From contig JACKHZ010000016.1 of the NCBI GenBank assembly GCA_020638735.1, forward strand, positions 6,510-70,509: a stretch of 64,000 nucleotides of DNA, read 5' to 3'. The position numbers and the translations under genes are program-made. The DNA comes from Planctomycetota bacterium (GTDB lineage Bacteria > Planctomycetota > UBA1135 > UBA2386). Under the pieces are notes generated by a model. That model was not told the origin of the DNA and searched no databases. It saw only the letters and a program-made list of their open reading frames with translations. Numbering within the stretch: the first letter of the stretch is position 1; each line of letters opens with the position of its first letter. Of this stretch, positions 35,676 to 44,857 are shown piece by piece.

Positions 35676-36584
35676 TCACCGCGGCACGATCAGCCGGGCG
35701 CGCTCCGGCAGGAGCCCGAGCTCGACCGGGCTCTCCCCGCCGTAGTCGCCGTCGATCTCGAACGGTGCGGTGCCTTCGATGCGCAGCCCCGTGGTGGCGC
35801 GCGCCAGCAGGTGCGGCCCTTCCCGCAGCATGCCGACGGTCGCCCGCAAGCCGTGCCACAGCCAGGCGGCGCGGGACCGCATGCGGAAGGCGTGCACGTG
35901 CAGCAGCCCGCTGTCGATCGACGTGCCCGGCAGCAGCCGCAGGATGCCGCCGTAGTTGCGCACCCGGCTGACCAGCACCGAGCTGAGGTCGTCGAGCACC
36001 TCGCCGTCGGCCAGCGTGACGCGCAGGCGGCAGCGCGGCCAGCGGCGCACGGTGTGCAGCAGCGGCCCCAGCCACTTGTGCTTGCCGAGCGTGCCGGTGC
36101 GCACCTCGGCGAGCCGGCGCACGATCGCGCCGTCGACGCCGCAGCCGACGAACAGCAGGAAGCGGCGGCCGTTGCAGGTGCCGATGGCCGCCGCGCGCGT
36201 GTGCCCGGCGGCGAGCGCGTCGGCGGCCGGCTCGACGCGCCGCGGCAGCCCCAGCTCCATGGCCAGCACGTTGGCGGTGCCGACCGGCAGCACGCCGAGC
36301 GGGCGCGTCGGGTCGGGCATGCCGTTGAGCACCTCGTTGACGGTGCCGTCGCCGCCGATGGCGACCAGCGCGTGCCACGGCTCGGGGCCGGCGCGGCGGG
36401 CGCGGTCGGCGGCGCAGCCCGCCGCGCGGGTCAGCCAGGTCTCGGCGTCGACGCCGCGGCGCTGCAGGGCCGCCTCGAGTTCGCCGGCGAGCACGCGGCC
36501 ACGGCCGCCGCCCGAGATCGGGTTGGCGATCAGCAACACGCGTCGCGGTGCAGCGGCTCTTTCGTTCACGGTGCGGACCTGCAA
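35676..36584 (-). CDS. Diacylglycerol kinase-family lipid kinase
   Basis: 302 residues. The DAGK catalytic-domain start (VLLIANPISGGGRG) leads to the nucleotide-binding VAIGGDGTVNEVLNGM and GVLPVGTANVLAMELG, then a beta-sandwich end (IEGTAPFEIDGDYG) that matches DgkB/YegS-type lipid kinases. It phosphorylates diacylglycerol or a similar lipid at the cytoplasmic membrane. It diverges from the RmlD-like gene with only 14 bases between start codons, so promoters must lie inside the opposite gene or leaderless transcripts are used. Confidence 0.87.
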   Translation of the reverse strand: MQVRTVNERAAAPRRVLLIANPISGGGRGRVLAGELEAALQRRGVDAETWLTRAAGCAADRARRAGPEPWHALVAIGGDGTVNEVLNGMPDPTRPLGVLPVGTANVLAMELGLPRRVEPAADALAAGHTRAAAIGTCNGRRFLLFVGCGVDGAIVRRLAEVRTGTLGKHKWLGPLLHTVRRWPRCRLRVTLADGEVLDDLSSVLVSRVRNYGGILRLLPGTSIDSGLLHVHAFRMRSRAAWLWHGLRATVGMLREGPHLLARATTGLRIEGTAPFEIDGDYGGESPVELGLLPERARLIVPR

Positions 36585-36598
36585 CCATACCGGTCGCC

Positions 36599-37411
36599 AT
36601 GGCCGCGCTCCGCATCCTCGTCACCGGCTCGTCGGGCTTCTTCGGCGGGTTCGTCGTCGACGCTGTGCGCCGCCGCGGTCACGTGCCGCTGACCACCTCG
36701 CGGCGCGGCGGCGACGCGGCCGTCGACCTGTGCGCGCCGGGCATGATCGCGGCCGTCACCGAGGCGCTGCAGCCCGAGCGCGTGCTGCACCTCGCTGCGA
36801 TGTCGCGACTGGACCGGTGCGAGGCCGACCCGGACGGCGCGCAACGGGTCAACGCCTGGCTCGCCGGGCAGTGGGCCGAGCGCTTCGGCCCTGCCGCGTG
36901 GTTCACGTCGACCGACCTGGTGTTCGACGGCCGGGTCGGCGGCTACGCGGAGAACGCCGCGCCGGCGCCGCTGTCGGCCTACGGCACGAGCAAGCTGCAG
37001 GGCGAAGAGCAGGTGTTGCGGCGCGGCGGCCGCGTCGTGCGCCTGCCGCTGCTGTTCGGGCCCGATGGCGACGGTCGCGGCGCGACCGCGTCGCTGCGTC
37101 GCGCGCTCGACGAAGGGCGCGTCGTGCGGCTGTTCACCAACGAGTACCGCACGCCGCTGCACGCGCGCGACGCCGCCGACGCGTTGGTGGCGATGGCGAT
37201 CGACGGCGACGGCGCGCAGCTGAGCCACCTGCCGGGGCCGGAGCGCGTCTCGCGCTGGCAGCTGGGGCAGCGCTTCTGCGCCGCCCAGGGTCTGCCGACC
37301 GCGCTGCTCGAGCCGGTCGAGTGCCAGGACCCGCTGCGGCCGCGCGACGTGTCGATGGTCGGCGCGCGTTGCGCCGGGCGGTCGCTGGACGAGATGCTGG
37401 GCGACGGCTGA
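36599..37411 (+). CDS. RmlD-like dTDP-4-dehydrorhamnose reductase family protein
   Basis: 270 residues of an extended SDR. The Rossmann motif LVTGSSGFFGG is at the N-terminus, then VLHLAAMSRLDRCE (the RmlD-type 'D.AE' region), the catalytic STDLVFDG and YGTSKLQGEE, and the RLPLLFGP strand. RmlD reduces dTDP-4-dehydrorhamnose to dTDP-rhamnose; the other rml genes are absent, so a related reductase role is as likely. The gene ends exactly where the convergent gene's stop begins (TGATCA palindrome). Confidence 0.78.
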   Translation: MAALRILVTGSSGFFGGFVVDAVRRRGHVPLTTSRRGGDAAVDLCAPGMIAAVTEALQPERVLHLAAMSRLDRCEADPDGAQRVNAWLAGQWAERFGPAAWFTSTDLVFDGRVGGYAENAAPAPLSAYGTSKLQGEEQVLRRGGRVVRLPLLFGPDGDGRGATASLRRALDEGRVVRLFTNEYRTPLHARDAADALVAMAIDGDGAQLSHLPGPERVSRWQLGQRFCAAQGLPTALLEPVECQDPLRPRDVSMVGARCAGRSLDEMLGDG

Positions 37412-39655
37412 TCAGCCGCCGCGCCGCCGGTTGCCGTTGCGCTGGGCGCCCCGGTCCTGGCCGGCGCCGCGCGAGGCCTTCTCGTAGTCCGGCAGCTCGA
37501 ACGCCTCGGGCGGCAGCGCCCGCAGCGCCGCGTCGAGCGTCGTCACCAGGTCCTCTCGCTGCGCCTCGCTCGCCTTGGCGCGCAGCATCTCCGCGGTCTG
37601 CATCGCGGTGATCGCCAGGCCGTCGGTCGCGGCGACCGCCGAGGCGGGGCCGGCGAACACCTGCTGCAATTCGGCGAGGCACTCGGACAGGCCGCCCTGC
37701 TGCAGCGCGAGGCGCGCGAGCCCGGCGTGCGCCATGCCCTCGTAGTGCGTGCCGTCGGACTGGCCGGTGGCCGTGCGGTAGGCGGCGAAGCGCTCGAGCG
37801 CGCGCGTGTAGCTGGCGGCGGCCGCCTCGGGCTGCTGCCGGCGGCGGCGCTGTTCGGCGGCGACGAGGCTCGCGTAGCCGGCGAACCACGGCAGCGTCGC
37901 CGGCGCGTCGGCGGCGGCGAGCCGCTGCGCGTAGTCGTTCTCGAGCGCGTCGGGGCCGCCGTGCCGCAGCAGCTGCGCGCGCAGCCGCTCGTGCAGCAGC
38001 GCCGAAGCCGGGAAGCGCTCGAGCCCGCGCGTCAGCACCGCCGCGGTGTCCGGCGAGCGGAAGAAGTCGAGGAAGTCGTAGTGGTCGGCGACGTGCACGT
38101 CGCGGCCGAGCGGATGCCGCGCCAGCAGGCTGTAGGCCGTGTGCACGTCGGTGGTCCATTCGCCGGGCCACTTCGCCTTCTGCTGCACGGCGTCGATGAT
38201 CGCGTGCTGCCGCGCCTCGGCGAACAGCGCCAGCAGCTCGACCGCGAGCCGCCCCGGCGCGTCCGGTGGCAGGTCGGGCGCCGCCGCGATCGCCGCCGCG
38301 TAGGCCTTCGGCTTGTCGCCGCGCAGGTTGGCCGCGATCGCCGCCAGCGCCGCCGGGCGCCAGCCGTCGGCGCCGGCGGCGCGCGCCTCGGCGAGGCGCC
38401 GCTCGGCGTCCTCCAGCAGCAGCTCGCGCTGCCGCAGCAGCAGGCGCACCGCGCCGCGCGCGCTGGCCGGCTGCACGTCGAACGCCTGCAGCAGGCTCGA
38501 CTCGGCGACGTCGAGCAGCGCGTCCGGGTCCTTCGGCTTGTCGGCCAGCGCCGCGTCGCGCGCGCTGGCCTCCGCGGCGCGGTCGACCGGCACCGCCGCG
38601 GCGTAGCTCTGGCCGACCAGCACGCTCTGCCAGCGCTGCCCGTCGATCACCGACTCGCCGTCGGCGAGGCCCTGGTGGGCGGTGGCCAGCGTGCGGGCGT
38701 GGGTGGACTGCTCGCCGAAGCGCTGCAGCGCCGCGATCAGCTCGCCGCGTTCGTCCTGGGCGAGCGGCTCGCGCAGCGTGTCGGCGATCAGGTCGATGGC
38801 CAGCGGGTCGGCGGTCTCGACGAGACCCTTGCGCGCCTCCTTGGCGAGCGCCGGGTCGAGCCCGTTCTGGGCCATGCGCAACAGCTCCAGCGGCACCTGC
38901 TTGCCCTCGGCGAGCGCCAGCTCGAGCATGCGCTGGCGCTGCTCGCGGTCGGCGGCGGCGAACTCGCGTTCGACCGCCTCGCGGTCCTCGCTGTCGGGGC
39001 TCTGGATGCGCTGCTGCAGCGAGCGGTCGCCCTTGACCACCGGCGGCGCCTGGATCTTGCGCTGCTTGATGCCGTCGTCGAGCTGCGTCAGCACCGACTT
39101 GACGTCCCACGTGTAGAACACGTCGTAGGTCTCGCTGCCATCGAGCTCGACCATGATGTGCCGCGGCGAGATGCGCTTCTGGTCGAGGAACTTCTCGAAC
39201 ACGATCGGCTCCATCGCGATGTGCTCGCCGCAGGTCACGCAGCCGAGCCGCGGGCACGGGATGCGGCGGCCATCGTCGTCGTAGTCGCGCGGGTTGTGGC
39301 GGTAGACGGACGCGATCACGCACACGTACGGCTCGAACAGCTTGCCGACCTCGGGATCGCGGTAGCGCACGCCGGCGTAGTGCTCGCTGGCGATCTCGCC
39401 GTCCATGTTGACGCAGACGAGGATCGGCTTCTTGGTCGCCTGCGACAGCCGCACCGCGTCGTCCCACGTGCGCTGCCAGCGGATCTGCACCGGCTTCGCC
39501 CAGTCCTCGGCGGTGGGCGCGTACCACATCTGCTCGGGCACCAATCCGGGCGGGGCGGGAACGCCTTCTTGCGCCGACAGGGCGGCAGTGGCGGCGGCGA
39601 ACGACAGCAGCAGCGGCGCGAACGCGGATCGGGTCGGGGTCACCTGGGAACGCAT
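37412..39655 (-). CDS. Large secreted protein with N-terminal thioredoxin-like fold and helical repeats
   Basis: 747 residues from the ATG at 39655 with a signal peptide (FAPLLLSFAAATAALSAQ); an ATG at 39667 adds four residues. Residues about 50-190 look like a thioredoxin-family module (RTWDDAVRLSQATKKPILVCVNMDGEIASEHYAG) but have no CxxC at the usual spot. A separate cysteine cluster, CPRLGCVTCGEH, follows, possibly for metal or heme. The remainder is helical repeats with TPR character, and the end is basic (GNRRRGG). The role is unknown; an envelope redox or scaffold function is inferred. Confidence 0.65.
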   Translation of the reverse strand: MRSQVTPTRSAFAPLLLSFAAATAALSAQEGVPAPPGLVPEQMWYAPTAEDWAKPVQIRWQRTWDDAVRLSQATKKPILVCVNMDGEIASEHYAGVRYRDPEVGKLFEPYVCVIASVYRHNPRDYDDDGRRIPCPRLGCVTCGEHIAMEPIVFEKFLDQKRISPRHIMVELDGSETYDVFYTWDVKSVLTQLDDGIKQRKIQAPPVVKGDRSLQQRIQSPDSEDREAVEREFAAADREQRQRMLELALAEGKQVPLELLRMAQNGLDPALAKEARKGLVETADPLAIDLIADTLREPLAQDERGELIAALQRFGEQSTHARTLATAHQGLADGESVIDGQRWQSVLVGQSYAAAVPVDRAAEASARDAALADKPKDPDALLDVAESSLLQAFDVQPASARGAVRLLLRQRELLLEDAERRLAEARAAGADGWRPAALAAIAANLRGDKPKAYAAAIAAAPDLPPDAPGRLAVELLALFAEARQHAIIDAVQQKAKWPGEWTTDVHTAYSLLARHPLGRDVHVADHYDFLDFFRSPDTAAVLTRGLERFPASALLHERLRAQLLRHGGPDALENDYAQRLAAADAPATLPWFAGYASLVAAEQRRRRQQPEAAAASYTRALERFAAYRTATGQSDGTHYEGMAHAGLARLALQQGGLSECLAELQQVFAGPASAVAATDGLAITAMQTAEMLRAKASEAQREDLVTTLDAALRALPPEAFELPDYEKASRGAGQDRGAQRNGNRRRGG

Positions 39656-39732
39656 AGCGACGACCATAGCAAGCCGTTGTGTCGCTGTGGTGTCACACGA
39701 AGGTGACGCCGTCCGGCTGCGTCACCGCCGCG

Positions 39733-41085
39733 TCACGGCAGCTGCCCGCGCAGCGCGTCAGCCGGTTCGCCGCGCAGCCGCACGACGCGGGCTTCGCCGC
39801 CGTCGACGAGCACTTCCGCGGGCGCCGCGTGGCTCAGGAACCTGGTCGGGCTGTAGCTGAGGCCGTAGGCGCCGCAGTGCAACAGCGCCAGCAGGTCGCC
39901 GGCAAGCAGCGCCGGCAGCGGCAGCTGCTCGGCGAAGCGATCCGCGGGCGTGCACAGGGGGCCGCCGATCGTCACCGGTGTCTCTGCCGCGGCGCGCAAC
40001 CGGTCGGCGCAGACGACCAGCGGCGGCCGCCGCACGATCGCGCCGAAGCCGGCCTGCGCCGCGGCGTGGTGCAGGCCGCCGTCGAGCGCTGCGTGGTGCT
40101 CGCCGCCGCTCACCTTCTGCCGCACGACGCGCGTCAGGTAGACGCCGGCCGGCGCGGCGAGGTAGCGGCCCAGCTCGACGAACCAGCGGCGGCCGGGACG
40201 ATCGTGGGCGGCGATCACCTCGGCGAGGCCGCGGCCGGCGGCATCGAGGTCGAACTCCGGGTCGCCGGCGAACACCGCGATGCCGAAGCCGCCGCCGACG
40301 TCGAGTTCGTCGAAGGCGACGCCGAGGTCGCGCTCCCAGCGTGCGGCGTGTTCGGCCAGGGCGCGCGCCTGGGCGACGAACGCGGCGGCGTCGAAGCACT
40401 GCGTGCCGCCGTAGACGTGCAGGCCGGTGAGGCGCAGCGACGGCGCCGCGTCGATGGCGAGGACCAGCTCCGGCACCTGTTCGGCGTCGACGCCGAAGCG
40501 GCTGCTGCGGCCGCCCATGCGCATGCGCGCGCCGCCGAGCCCGGACGGCAGGTTGACGCGGATCGCGACGGCGGCGACCAAGTCGCGCGCCGCCGCCAGC
40601 CGCGCCAGCTCGTCGAGCTCGTCGCGCGACTCGACGTGGAACGTGCCGAGCCCGCGGGCAAGCGCGGCGTCGAGTTCGGCGGCGGCCTTGCCGGGGCCGG
40701 CGAAGCGCAGCGACGCGGGCGCGTGGCCGGCCGCCTCAGCGACCAGCAGTTCGCCGAGCGAAGCGATCTCGCAGCCGACACCGGCGCCGCGCAGGCACGC
40801 GGTCACCGCCAGCGACGGGTTGGCCTTGATCGACCACAACAGCTCGACGCGCGGCCCGAGCGCTGCCTGCACGCGACGCGCGCGCTCGCGCAGCGTCGGC
40901 GCCGAGAACACGTAGAGCGGCGTGCCGAAGCGGTCGGCGAGCTCGGCGACCGGCACGCCGTCGACGGCGAGGCGGTCGGTGTCGGCGCAGCCGAGCGCGC
41001 GCAGGGCCGCCACCACGGCGGGGTCGCGCTGGCCGGTGCCGTCGTGTTCGGGGCGGCTGTCGTCAGGCGTCACCGGATCGCTCAC
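39733..41085 (-). CDS. PLP-dependent decarboxylase, exosortase-A-associated type
   Basis: 450 residues from a GTG (41085). It is an alanine-racemase-fold (type III) PLP decarboxylase related to LysA. PLP lysine lies in ELLWSIKANPS, and the motifs FDELDVGGGFGIAVF, LGRYLAAPAGVYLTRVVRQKVS and ALDGGLHHAAAQAGFG follow, which match the exosortase-A-system-associated branch better than diaminopimelate decarboxylase. The decarboxylated substrate is unknown. No exosortase or PEP-CTERM protein is found here, so the gene may serve another glycan or amine pathway. Confidence 0.72.
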   Translation of the reverse strand: MSDPVTPDDSRPEHDGTGQRDPAVVAALRALGCADTDRLAVDGVPVAELADRFGTPLYVFSAPTLRERARRVQAALGPRVELLWSIKANPSLAVTACLRGAGVGCEIASLGELLVAEAAGHAPASLRFAGPGKAAAELDAALARGLGTFHVESRDELDELARLAAARDLVAAVAIRVNLPSGLGGARMRMGGRSSRFGVDAEQVPELVLAIDAAPSLRLTGLHVYGGTQCFDAAAFVAQARALAEHAARWERDLGVAFDELDVGGGFGIAVFAGDPEFDLDAAGRGLAEVIAAHDRPGRRWFVELGRYLAAPAGVYLTRVVRQKVSGGEHHAALDGGLHHAAAQAGFGAIVRRPPLVVCADRLRAAAETPVTIGGPLCTPADRFAEQLPLPALLAGDLLALLHCGAYGLSYSPTRFLSHAAPAEVLVDGGEARVVRLRGEPADALRGQLP

Positions 41086-41176
41086 CGCCGCATGGTAGGC
41101 GCGGTGGCAACGGCACCAAGCAATTCCTGCGCTCGGGGCGCGGCGCACGGGCTTCCGCGCGGGGAGTCCTCCTGCG

Positions 41177-41728
41177 ATGATCGCTGCGCTGCCGCGGCCT
41201 CGGAGTCCGGCCCGACGACGCATGGTGGAGATCGTGACCTTGCAGCGCGCCCCGACGCGCAAGACCTTCGTGTGGCTGTCGCCGCTGTGGTTCGTCGTCG
41301 GCGTGCTGCTCGCGGTGCAGTGGCACGGCCACGGCTGGCAGCTGTTCTCGATCGGCGCGCTGCCGGGAGTGTGGGCCACGTTCCTGCTCGGCGCCGAAGT
41401 GCCCGGTTCCGGTACGTCCGGGGCGAACGGCACGGTGCTCGGCTGGGTGCTGCCGTCGCTGCTGTGCGGCGCGGCGGTGATGTGGCTGCTCGGCACGCTG
41501 CTCGATCGGCTGGAGACCGACGCCCGGCTGTGGCTCGGCGCGCTGGTGCTCGGCGCGGCGGTCGCCGGCTACGTGCTGCTGCAGGGCTACAACGACCTCG
41601 ACGGCGCGATCGACCATCACGGCTCGTTCTTCGCGTTCGTCGTCTGCGCGCTGCAGCTCGGCAGCTACGGCGCGACCTTGCTGCTGCTGGCGATCGGCGC
41701 CGGGCGCGGCGGGGCGGGGGCGCGGTGA
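41177..41728 (+). CDS. Small polytopic membrane protein of unknown function
   Basis: 183 residues from 41177, or 168 from the ATG at 41222. Four hydrophobic helices are seen, roughly residues 32-50, 82-107, 117-135 and 145-175. A histidine-rich loop (YNDLDGAIDHHGS) lies before the last helix. No family is recognised. Its stop codon overlaps the cytidine deaminase GTG start (GTGA), so it is co-translated with cdd and could be a nucleoside-related transporter or regulator; that is only guilt by association. Confidence 0.6.
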   Translation: MIAALPRPRSPARRRMVEIVTLQRAPTRKTFVWLSPLWFVVGVLLAVQWHGHGWQLFSIGALPGVWATFLLGAEVPGSGTSGANGTVLGWVLPSLLCGAAVMWLLGTLLDRLETDARLWLGALVLGAAVAGYVLLQGYNDLDGAIDHHGSFFAFVVCALQLGSYGATLLLLAIGAGRGGAGAR

Positions 41729-42141
41729 GCGGCGCGGCTCCGTCGGCGGCCGACGTCGATCGGCTGATCGCGGCGGCGGTCGCGGTGCGGCAGCGTGCCT
41801 ACGCGCCGGCGTCGGGGTTCCAGGTCGGCGCGGCCGTGCTGACGCCCGATGGTGCGGTGCACGTCGGCTGCAACGTCGAGAACGCGAGCTACGGGCTGAC
41901 GGTCTGCGCCGAACGCCACGCGGTCGCCGCCGCCGTCGCCGCCGGCGCGCGCGCGATCGTCGCGGTGGCGATCGTCACGGGGCTCGACGAGCCGGCCCGG
42001 CCGTGCGGCGCGTGCCGCCAGGTGCTGGCCGAGTTCGGCGCATCGATGCCGGTGGTGCTGGTCGGCAACGGCGGTCGGCGCGTCGTCACCGACCTCGCGA
42101 CGTTGCTGCCCGAGCCGTTCACGTTCGATCGCCTGCGCTGA
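41725..42141 (+). CDS. cdd: Cytidine deaminase
   Basis: 138 residues from a GTG (41725), the standard homotetrameric type. It deaminates cytidine and deoxycytidine. The zinc ligands and catalytic glutamate are intact in LTVCAERHAV and RPCGACRQVLAEF, and FQVGAAVLTPDG and GCNVENASYG bind the nucleoside. It heads a run toward deoC and fits with the deoA locus at 56.7 kb as deoxynucleoside salvage. Confidence 0.93.
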   Translation: MSGAAPSAADVDRLIAAAVAVRQRAYAPASGFQVGAAVLTPDGAVHVGCNVENASYGLTVCAERHAVAAAVAAGARAIVAVAIVTGLDEPARPCGACRQVLAEFGASMPVVLVGNGGRRVVTDLATLLPEPFTFDRLR

Positions 42142-42144
42142 GTA

Positions 42145-42198
42145 GGCGACCGGCCGCGGGAGCCAGGCGACCGGCCGCGGGAGCCAGGCGACCGGCCT
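42145..42198 (+). repeat. 21-bp tandem repeat between cdd and deoC
   Basis: Two exact copies of a 21-base unit (42145-42165, 42166-42186, GGCGACCGGCCGCGGGAGCCA) are followed by a 12-base partial copy to 42198. Each unit contains the palindrome CCGCGG. The array separates cdd from deoC and could bind a regulator or be a remnant of slippage. Confidence 0.85.
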
Positions 42199-42235
42199 TG
42201 GATTTCCGCCGCCGCGCGCGGCACGATCGCCGGCC

Positions 42236-43135
42236 ATGGTTTCCCAGTCGGCCTTCCGCGTGCCGCCGGTCGATGCGGTCGCGCTCGAGACGCGCGCGCA
42301 GGACCTCGCCACCCGTTCGATCAAGCAGGCGGCGAAGGCCGAAGGGCTGCGCATGGCCATCGCGATGATGGACCTGACGACGCTCGAAGGCATGGACACG
42401 CCGGGCAAGGTGCGGCAGCTGTGCCAGAAGGCGCGGCGGCCGCTGCCGAGCAGGAGCGACGTGCCGGGCTGCGCCGCGGTCTGCGTCTACCCGGACCTGG
42501 TCGAGGTCGCCGTCGACGCGGTCGCCGGCAGCGCGGTGCAGGTCGCGTCGGTCGCCACCGGCTTCCCCGCGGGCCGCACCGATCGCCGTACCAAGCTGCG
42601 GGAGGTCGAGCTGGCGGTGAAGGCCGGCGCCACCGAGATCGACATGGTCATCGACCGCGGCGCGTTCCTCAGCGGGCGCCACGCGCTGGTGCACGACGAG
42701 ATCGCGGCGGTCAAGCAGGCGTGCGGCGACGCGCACCTCAAGGTGATCCTCGAGACCGGCGAACTGAAGACCTACGACAACGTGCGCCGCGCCTGTCAGA
42801 TCGCGCTGCTCGGCGGCGCCGACTTCTTGAAGACCAGCACCGGCAAGGTCTCGCCGGCGAGCACGCCGCCGGTGGTGCTGCTGATGCTCGAGGTGGTGCG
42901 CGACTGGTTCCTCGACACCGGCCACATGGTCGGCGTCAAGGCGGCCGGCGGCATCCGCACCAGCAAGGACGCGCTGCGTTACCTGGTGATGGTCGCCGAG
43001 ACCTGTGGCGACGCGTGGCTGTCGCCGCAGTGGTTCCGCTTCGGCGCCAGCTCGCTGCTCAACGACGTGTTGATGCAGCTCGAGCGCCTGCGCACCGGGC
43101 GCTACCAGCGGCCGACCGACTTCAGCAGCGATTGA
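42236..43135 (+). CDS. deoC: Deoxyribose-phosphate aldolase
   Basis: 299 residues of the longer DeoC type. It splits 2-deoxyribose-5-phosphate to acetaldehyde and glyceraldehyde-3-phosphate. The Schiff-base lysine region ADFLKTSTGKVSPAS and the second catalytic lysine in HMVGVKAAGGIRTSKDAL are present, with AVCVYPDLVEVA and VATGFPAGRTDRRTK before them. It is followed 12 bases later by an aldehyde dehydrogenase, the obvious enzyme to remove the acetaldehyde. Confidence 0.94.
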   Translation: MVSQSAFRVPPVDAVALETRAQDLATRSIKQAAKAEGLRMAIAMMDLTTLEGMDTPGKVRQLCQKARRPLPSRSDVPGCAAVCVYPDLVEVAVDAVAGSAVQVASVATGFPAGRTDRRTKLREVELAVKAGATEIDMVIDRGAFLSGRHALVHDEIAAVKQACGDAHLKVILETGELKTYDNVRRACQIALLGGADFLKTSTGKVSPASTPPVVLLMLEVVRDWFLDTGHMVGVKAAGGIRTSKDALRYLVMVAETCGDAWLSPQWFRFGASSLLNDVLMQLERLRTGRYQRPTDFSSD

Positions 43136-43147
43136 CCGAGAACGACC

Positions 43148-44680
43148 ATGGCGAAGACCGAGAAGAAGGCGCGCGGCAAGCGCGCGCAGCCCAAGGGCCC
43201 GGCGCTGCAGTTCGGCGGCAAGTGGGCCTACGCGCCGGCGCCGGAGAGCACCGACGTCGTCACGCTGCGCGAGCGCTACGACCTGTTCGTCGGCGGCAGC
43301 TTCGTGCGGCCGAAGAGCCGGCGCTGGTTCCCGACCGTCAACCCGGCGACCGGTCACTCGCTGGCCGAGGTCGCCTACGCCAACGCCGCCGACGTCGACC
43401 TGGCGGTGCAGGCGGCGAAGAAGGCGCTGCCGGGCTGGCGCAAGCTGAGCGGCGACGACCGCGCGCGCTACCTGTTCCGCATCGCCCGCATCCTGCTCGA
43501 GCGCGCCCGCGAGTTCGCGGTGCTCGAGACGATGGACAACGGCAAGCCGATCAAGGAGACCCGCGACGTCGACGTGCCGCTGGCGGCGCAGCACTTCTTC
43601 CACCACGCCGGTTGGGCCGACAAGCTCGAACTGCTGTTCCCCGGCGCGGCGGCCGGCCAGAAGCCGGAGCCGGTCGGCGTCGTCGGCCAGATCATCCCGT
43701 GGAACTTCCCGCTGCTGATGGCGGCGTGGAAGGTCGCGCCGGCGCTCGCCGGCGGCAACACCGTGGTGCTGAAGCCGGCGGAGACGTCGCCGCTGACGGC
43801 CTTGCTGTTGTGCGAGGTGTTCCAGCAGGCCGAGCTGCCGCCCGGCGTCGTCAACGTCATCACCGGCGACGGCGCGACCGGCAAGGCGCTGGTCGAGCAC
43901 CCGGGCCTCGACAAGGTCGCGTTCACCGGTAGCACCGAGGTCGGCAAGCAGATCCAGGCCGCGGTCGCCGGCCGCAAGGTCGATCTGACGCTGGAGCTCG
44001 GCGGCAAGGCCGCGCACCTGGTGTTCGAGGACGCGGCGCTCGACCAGGCGGTCGAAGGTGTCGTGCGCGGCATCTTCTTCAACCAGGGCCACGTCTGCTG
44101 CGCCGGGTCGCGGCTGTTGGTGCAGGAGTCGGTGCACGACACGTTCGTGCAGAAGCTGCAGCGGCGCATGGCGCGCATCCGCGTCGGCGACCCGCTCGAC
44201 AAGAACACCGACATGGGCGCGATCCACTCGCAGGCCCAGCTGGCCCGCATCCAGGAACTCGTGCAGGCCGGCGTCGACGAAGGTGCCGAGCTGTTTCAGC
44301 CCGCGTGCAGCCTGCCGCGTCACGGCTACTGGTTCGCGCCGACGATGTTCACCGGCGTCACGCAGTCGCACCGCATCAGCCGCGAGGAGATCTTCGGCCC
44401 GGTGCTGTCGGTGTCGACGTTCCGCACGCCCGACGAGGCGGTGCAGAAGGCCAACGACACCAGCTACGGCCTGTCGGCGGGCATCTGGACCGACAAGGGC
44501 GCGCGCATCCTGTGGGTCGCCGAGCGCATGCGGGCCGGTGTGGTGTGGAACAACACCTTCAACCGCTTCGACGCCGCGTCGCCGTTCGGCGGCTTCAAGG
44601 AGTCGGGCTTCGGCCGCGAGGGCGGTCGCCAGGGCATGCGCGCCTACGTGCGCATGCCGGGCGCGCTGCTGCCGGGCTGA
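43148..44680 (+). CDS. NAD(P)-dependent aldehyde dehydrogenase
   Basis: 510 residues of a full ALDH. The cofactor and active-site motifs are intact: GQIIPWNFPLLMAAWK, FTGSTEVGKQI, the glutamate in LTLELGGKAAHLVFED, and the nucleophilic cysteine in NQGHVCCAGSRL (about residue 317). The C-terminal NTFNRFDAASPFGGFKESGFGREGG is typical. An extra basic 15 residues open the protein. Next to deoC it probably oxidises acetaldehyde from deoxyribose breakdown. A truncated, cysteine-less relative is at 55794, near deoA. Confidence 0.93.
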   Translation: MAKTEKKARGKRAQPKGPALQFGGKWAYAPAPESTDVVTLRERYDLFVGGSFVRPKSRRWFPTVNPATGHSLAEVAYANAADVDLAVQAAKKALPGWRKLSGDDRARYLFRIARILLERAREFAVLETMDNGKPIKETRDVDVPLAAQHFFHHAGWADKLELLFPGAAAGQKPEPVGVVGQIIPWNFPLLMAAWKVAPALAGGNTVVLKPAETSPLTALLLCEVFQQAELPPGVVNVITGDGATGKALVEHPGLDKVAFTGSTEVGKQIQAAVAGRKVDLTLELGGKAAHLVFEDAALDQAVEGVVRGIFFNQGHVCCAGSRLLVQESVHDTFVQKLQRRMARIRVGDPLDKNTDMGAIHSQAQLARIQELVQAGVDEGAELFQPACSLPRHGYWFAPTMFTGVTQSHRISREEIFGPVLSVSTFRTPDEAVQKANDTSYGLSAGIWTDKGARILWVAERMRAGVVWNNTFNRFDAASPFGGFKESGFGREGGRQGMRAYVRMPGALLPG

Positions 44681-44857
44681 GTGGCGCGACGTGCCGCTGC
44701 GCGGTTCCGCGCGCTGCTGTGCGATCTGACGCGCAGACGCTCGCGGTTCCGTCTGCGTAACAGGCGAACCGGCATCGCGCGCGAACGGTGACTCCGGCGG
44801 GGCGGCATGCACGTTGCCCTCGGGCAGGTGCCCCTCGACCCCTGCCCCGCCCGCGCC

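Noticed and set aside
39405..42141. Plus-strand open frame of 820 codons covering 39679-42141
   Set aside because: Only its last 139 codons (cdd) are real; the rest is antisense to the PLP decarboxylase gene, which has intact motifs.
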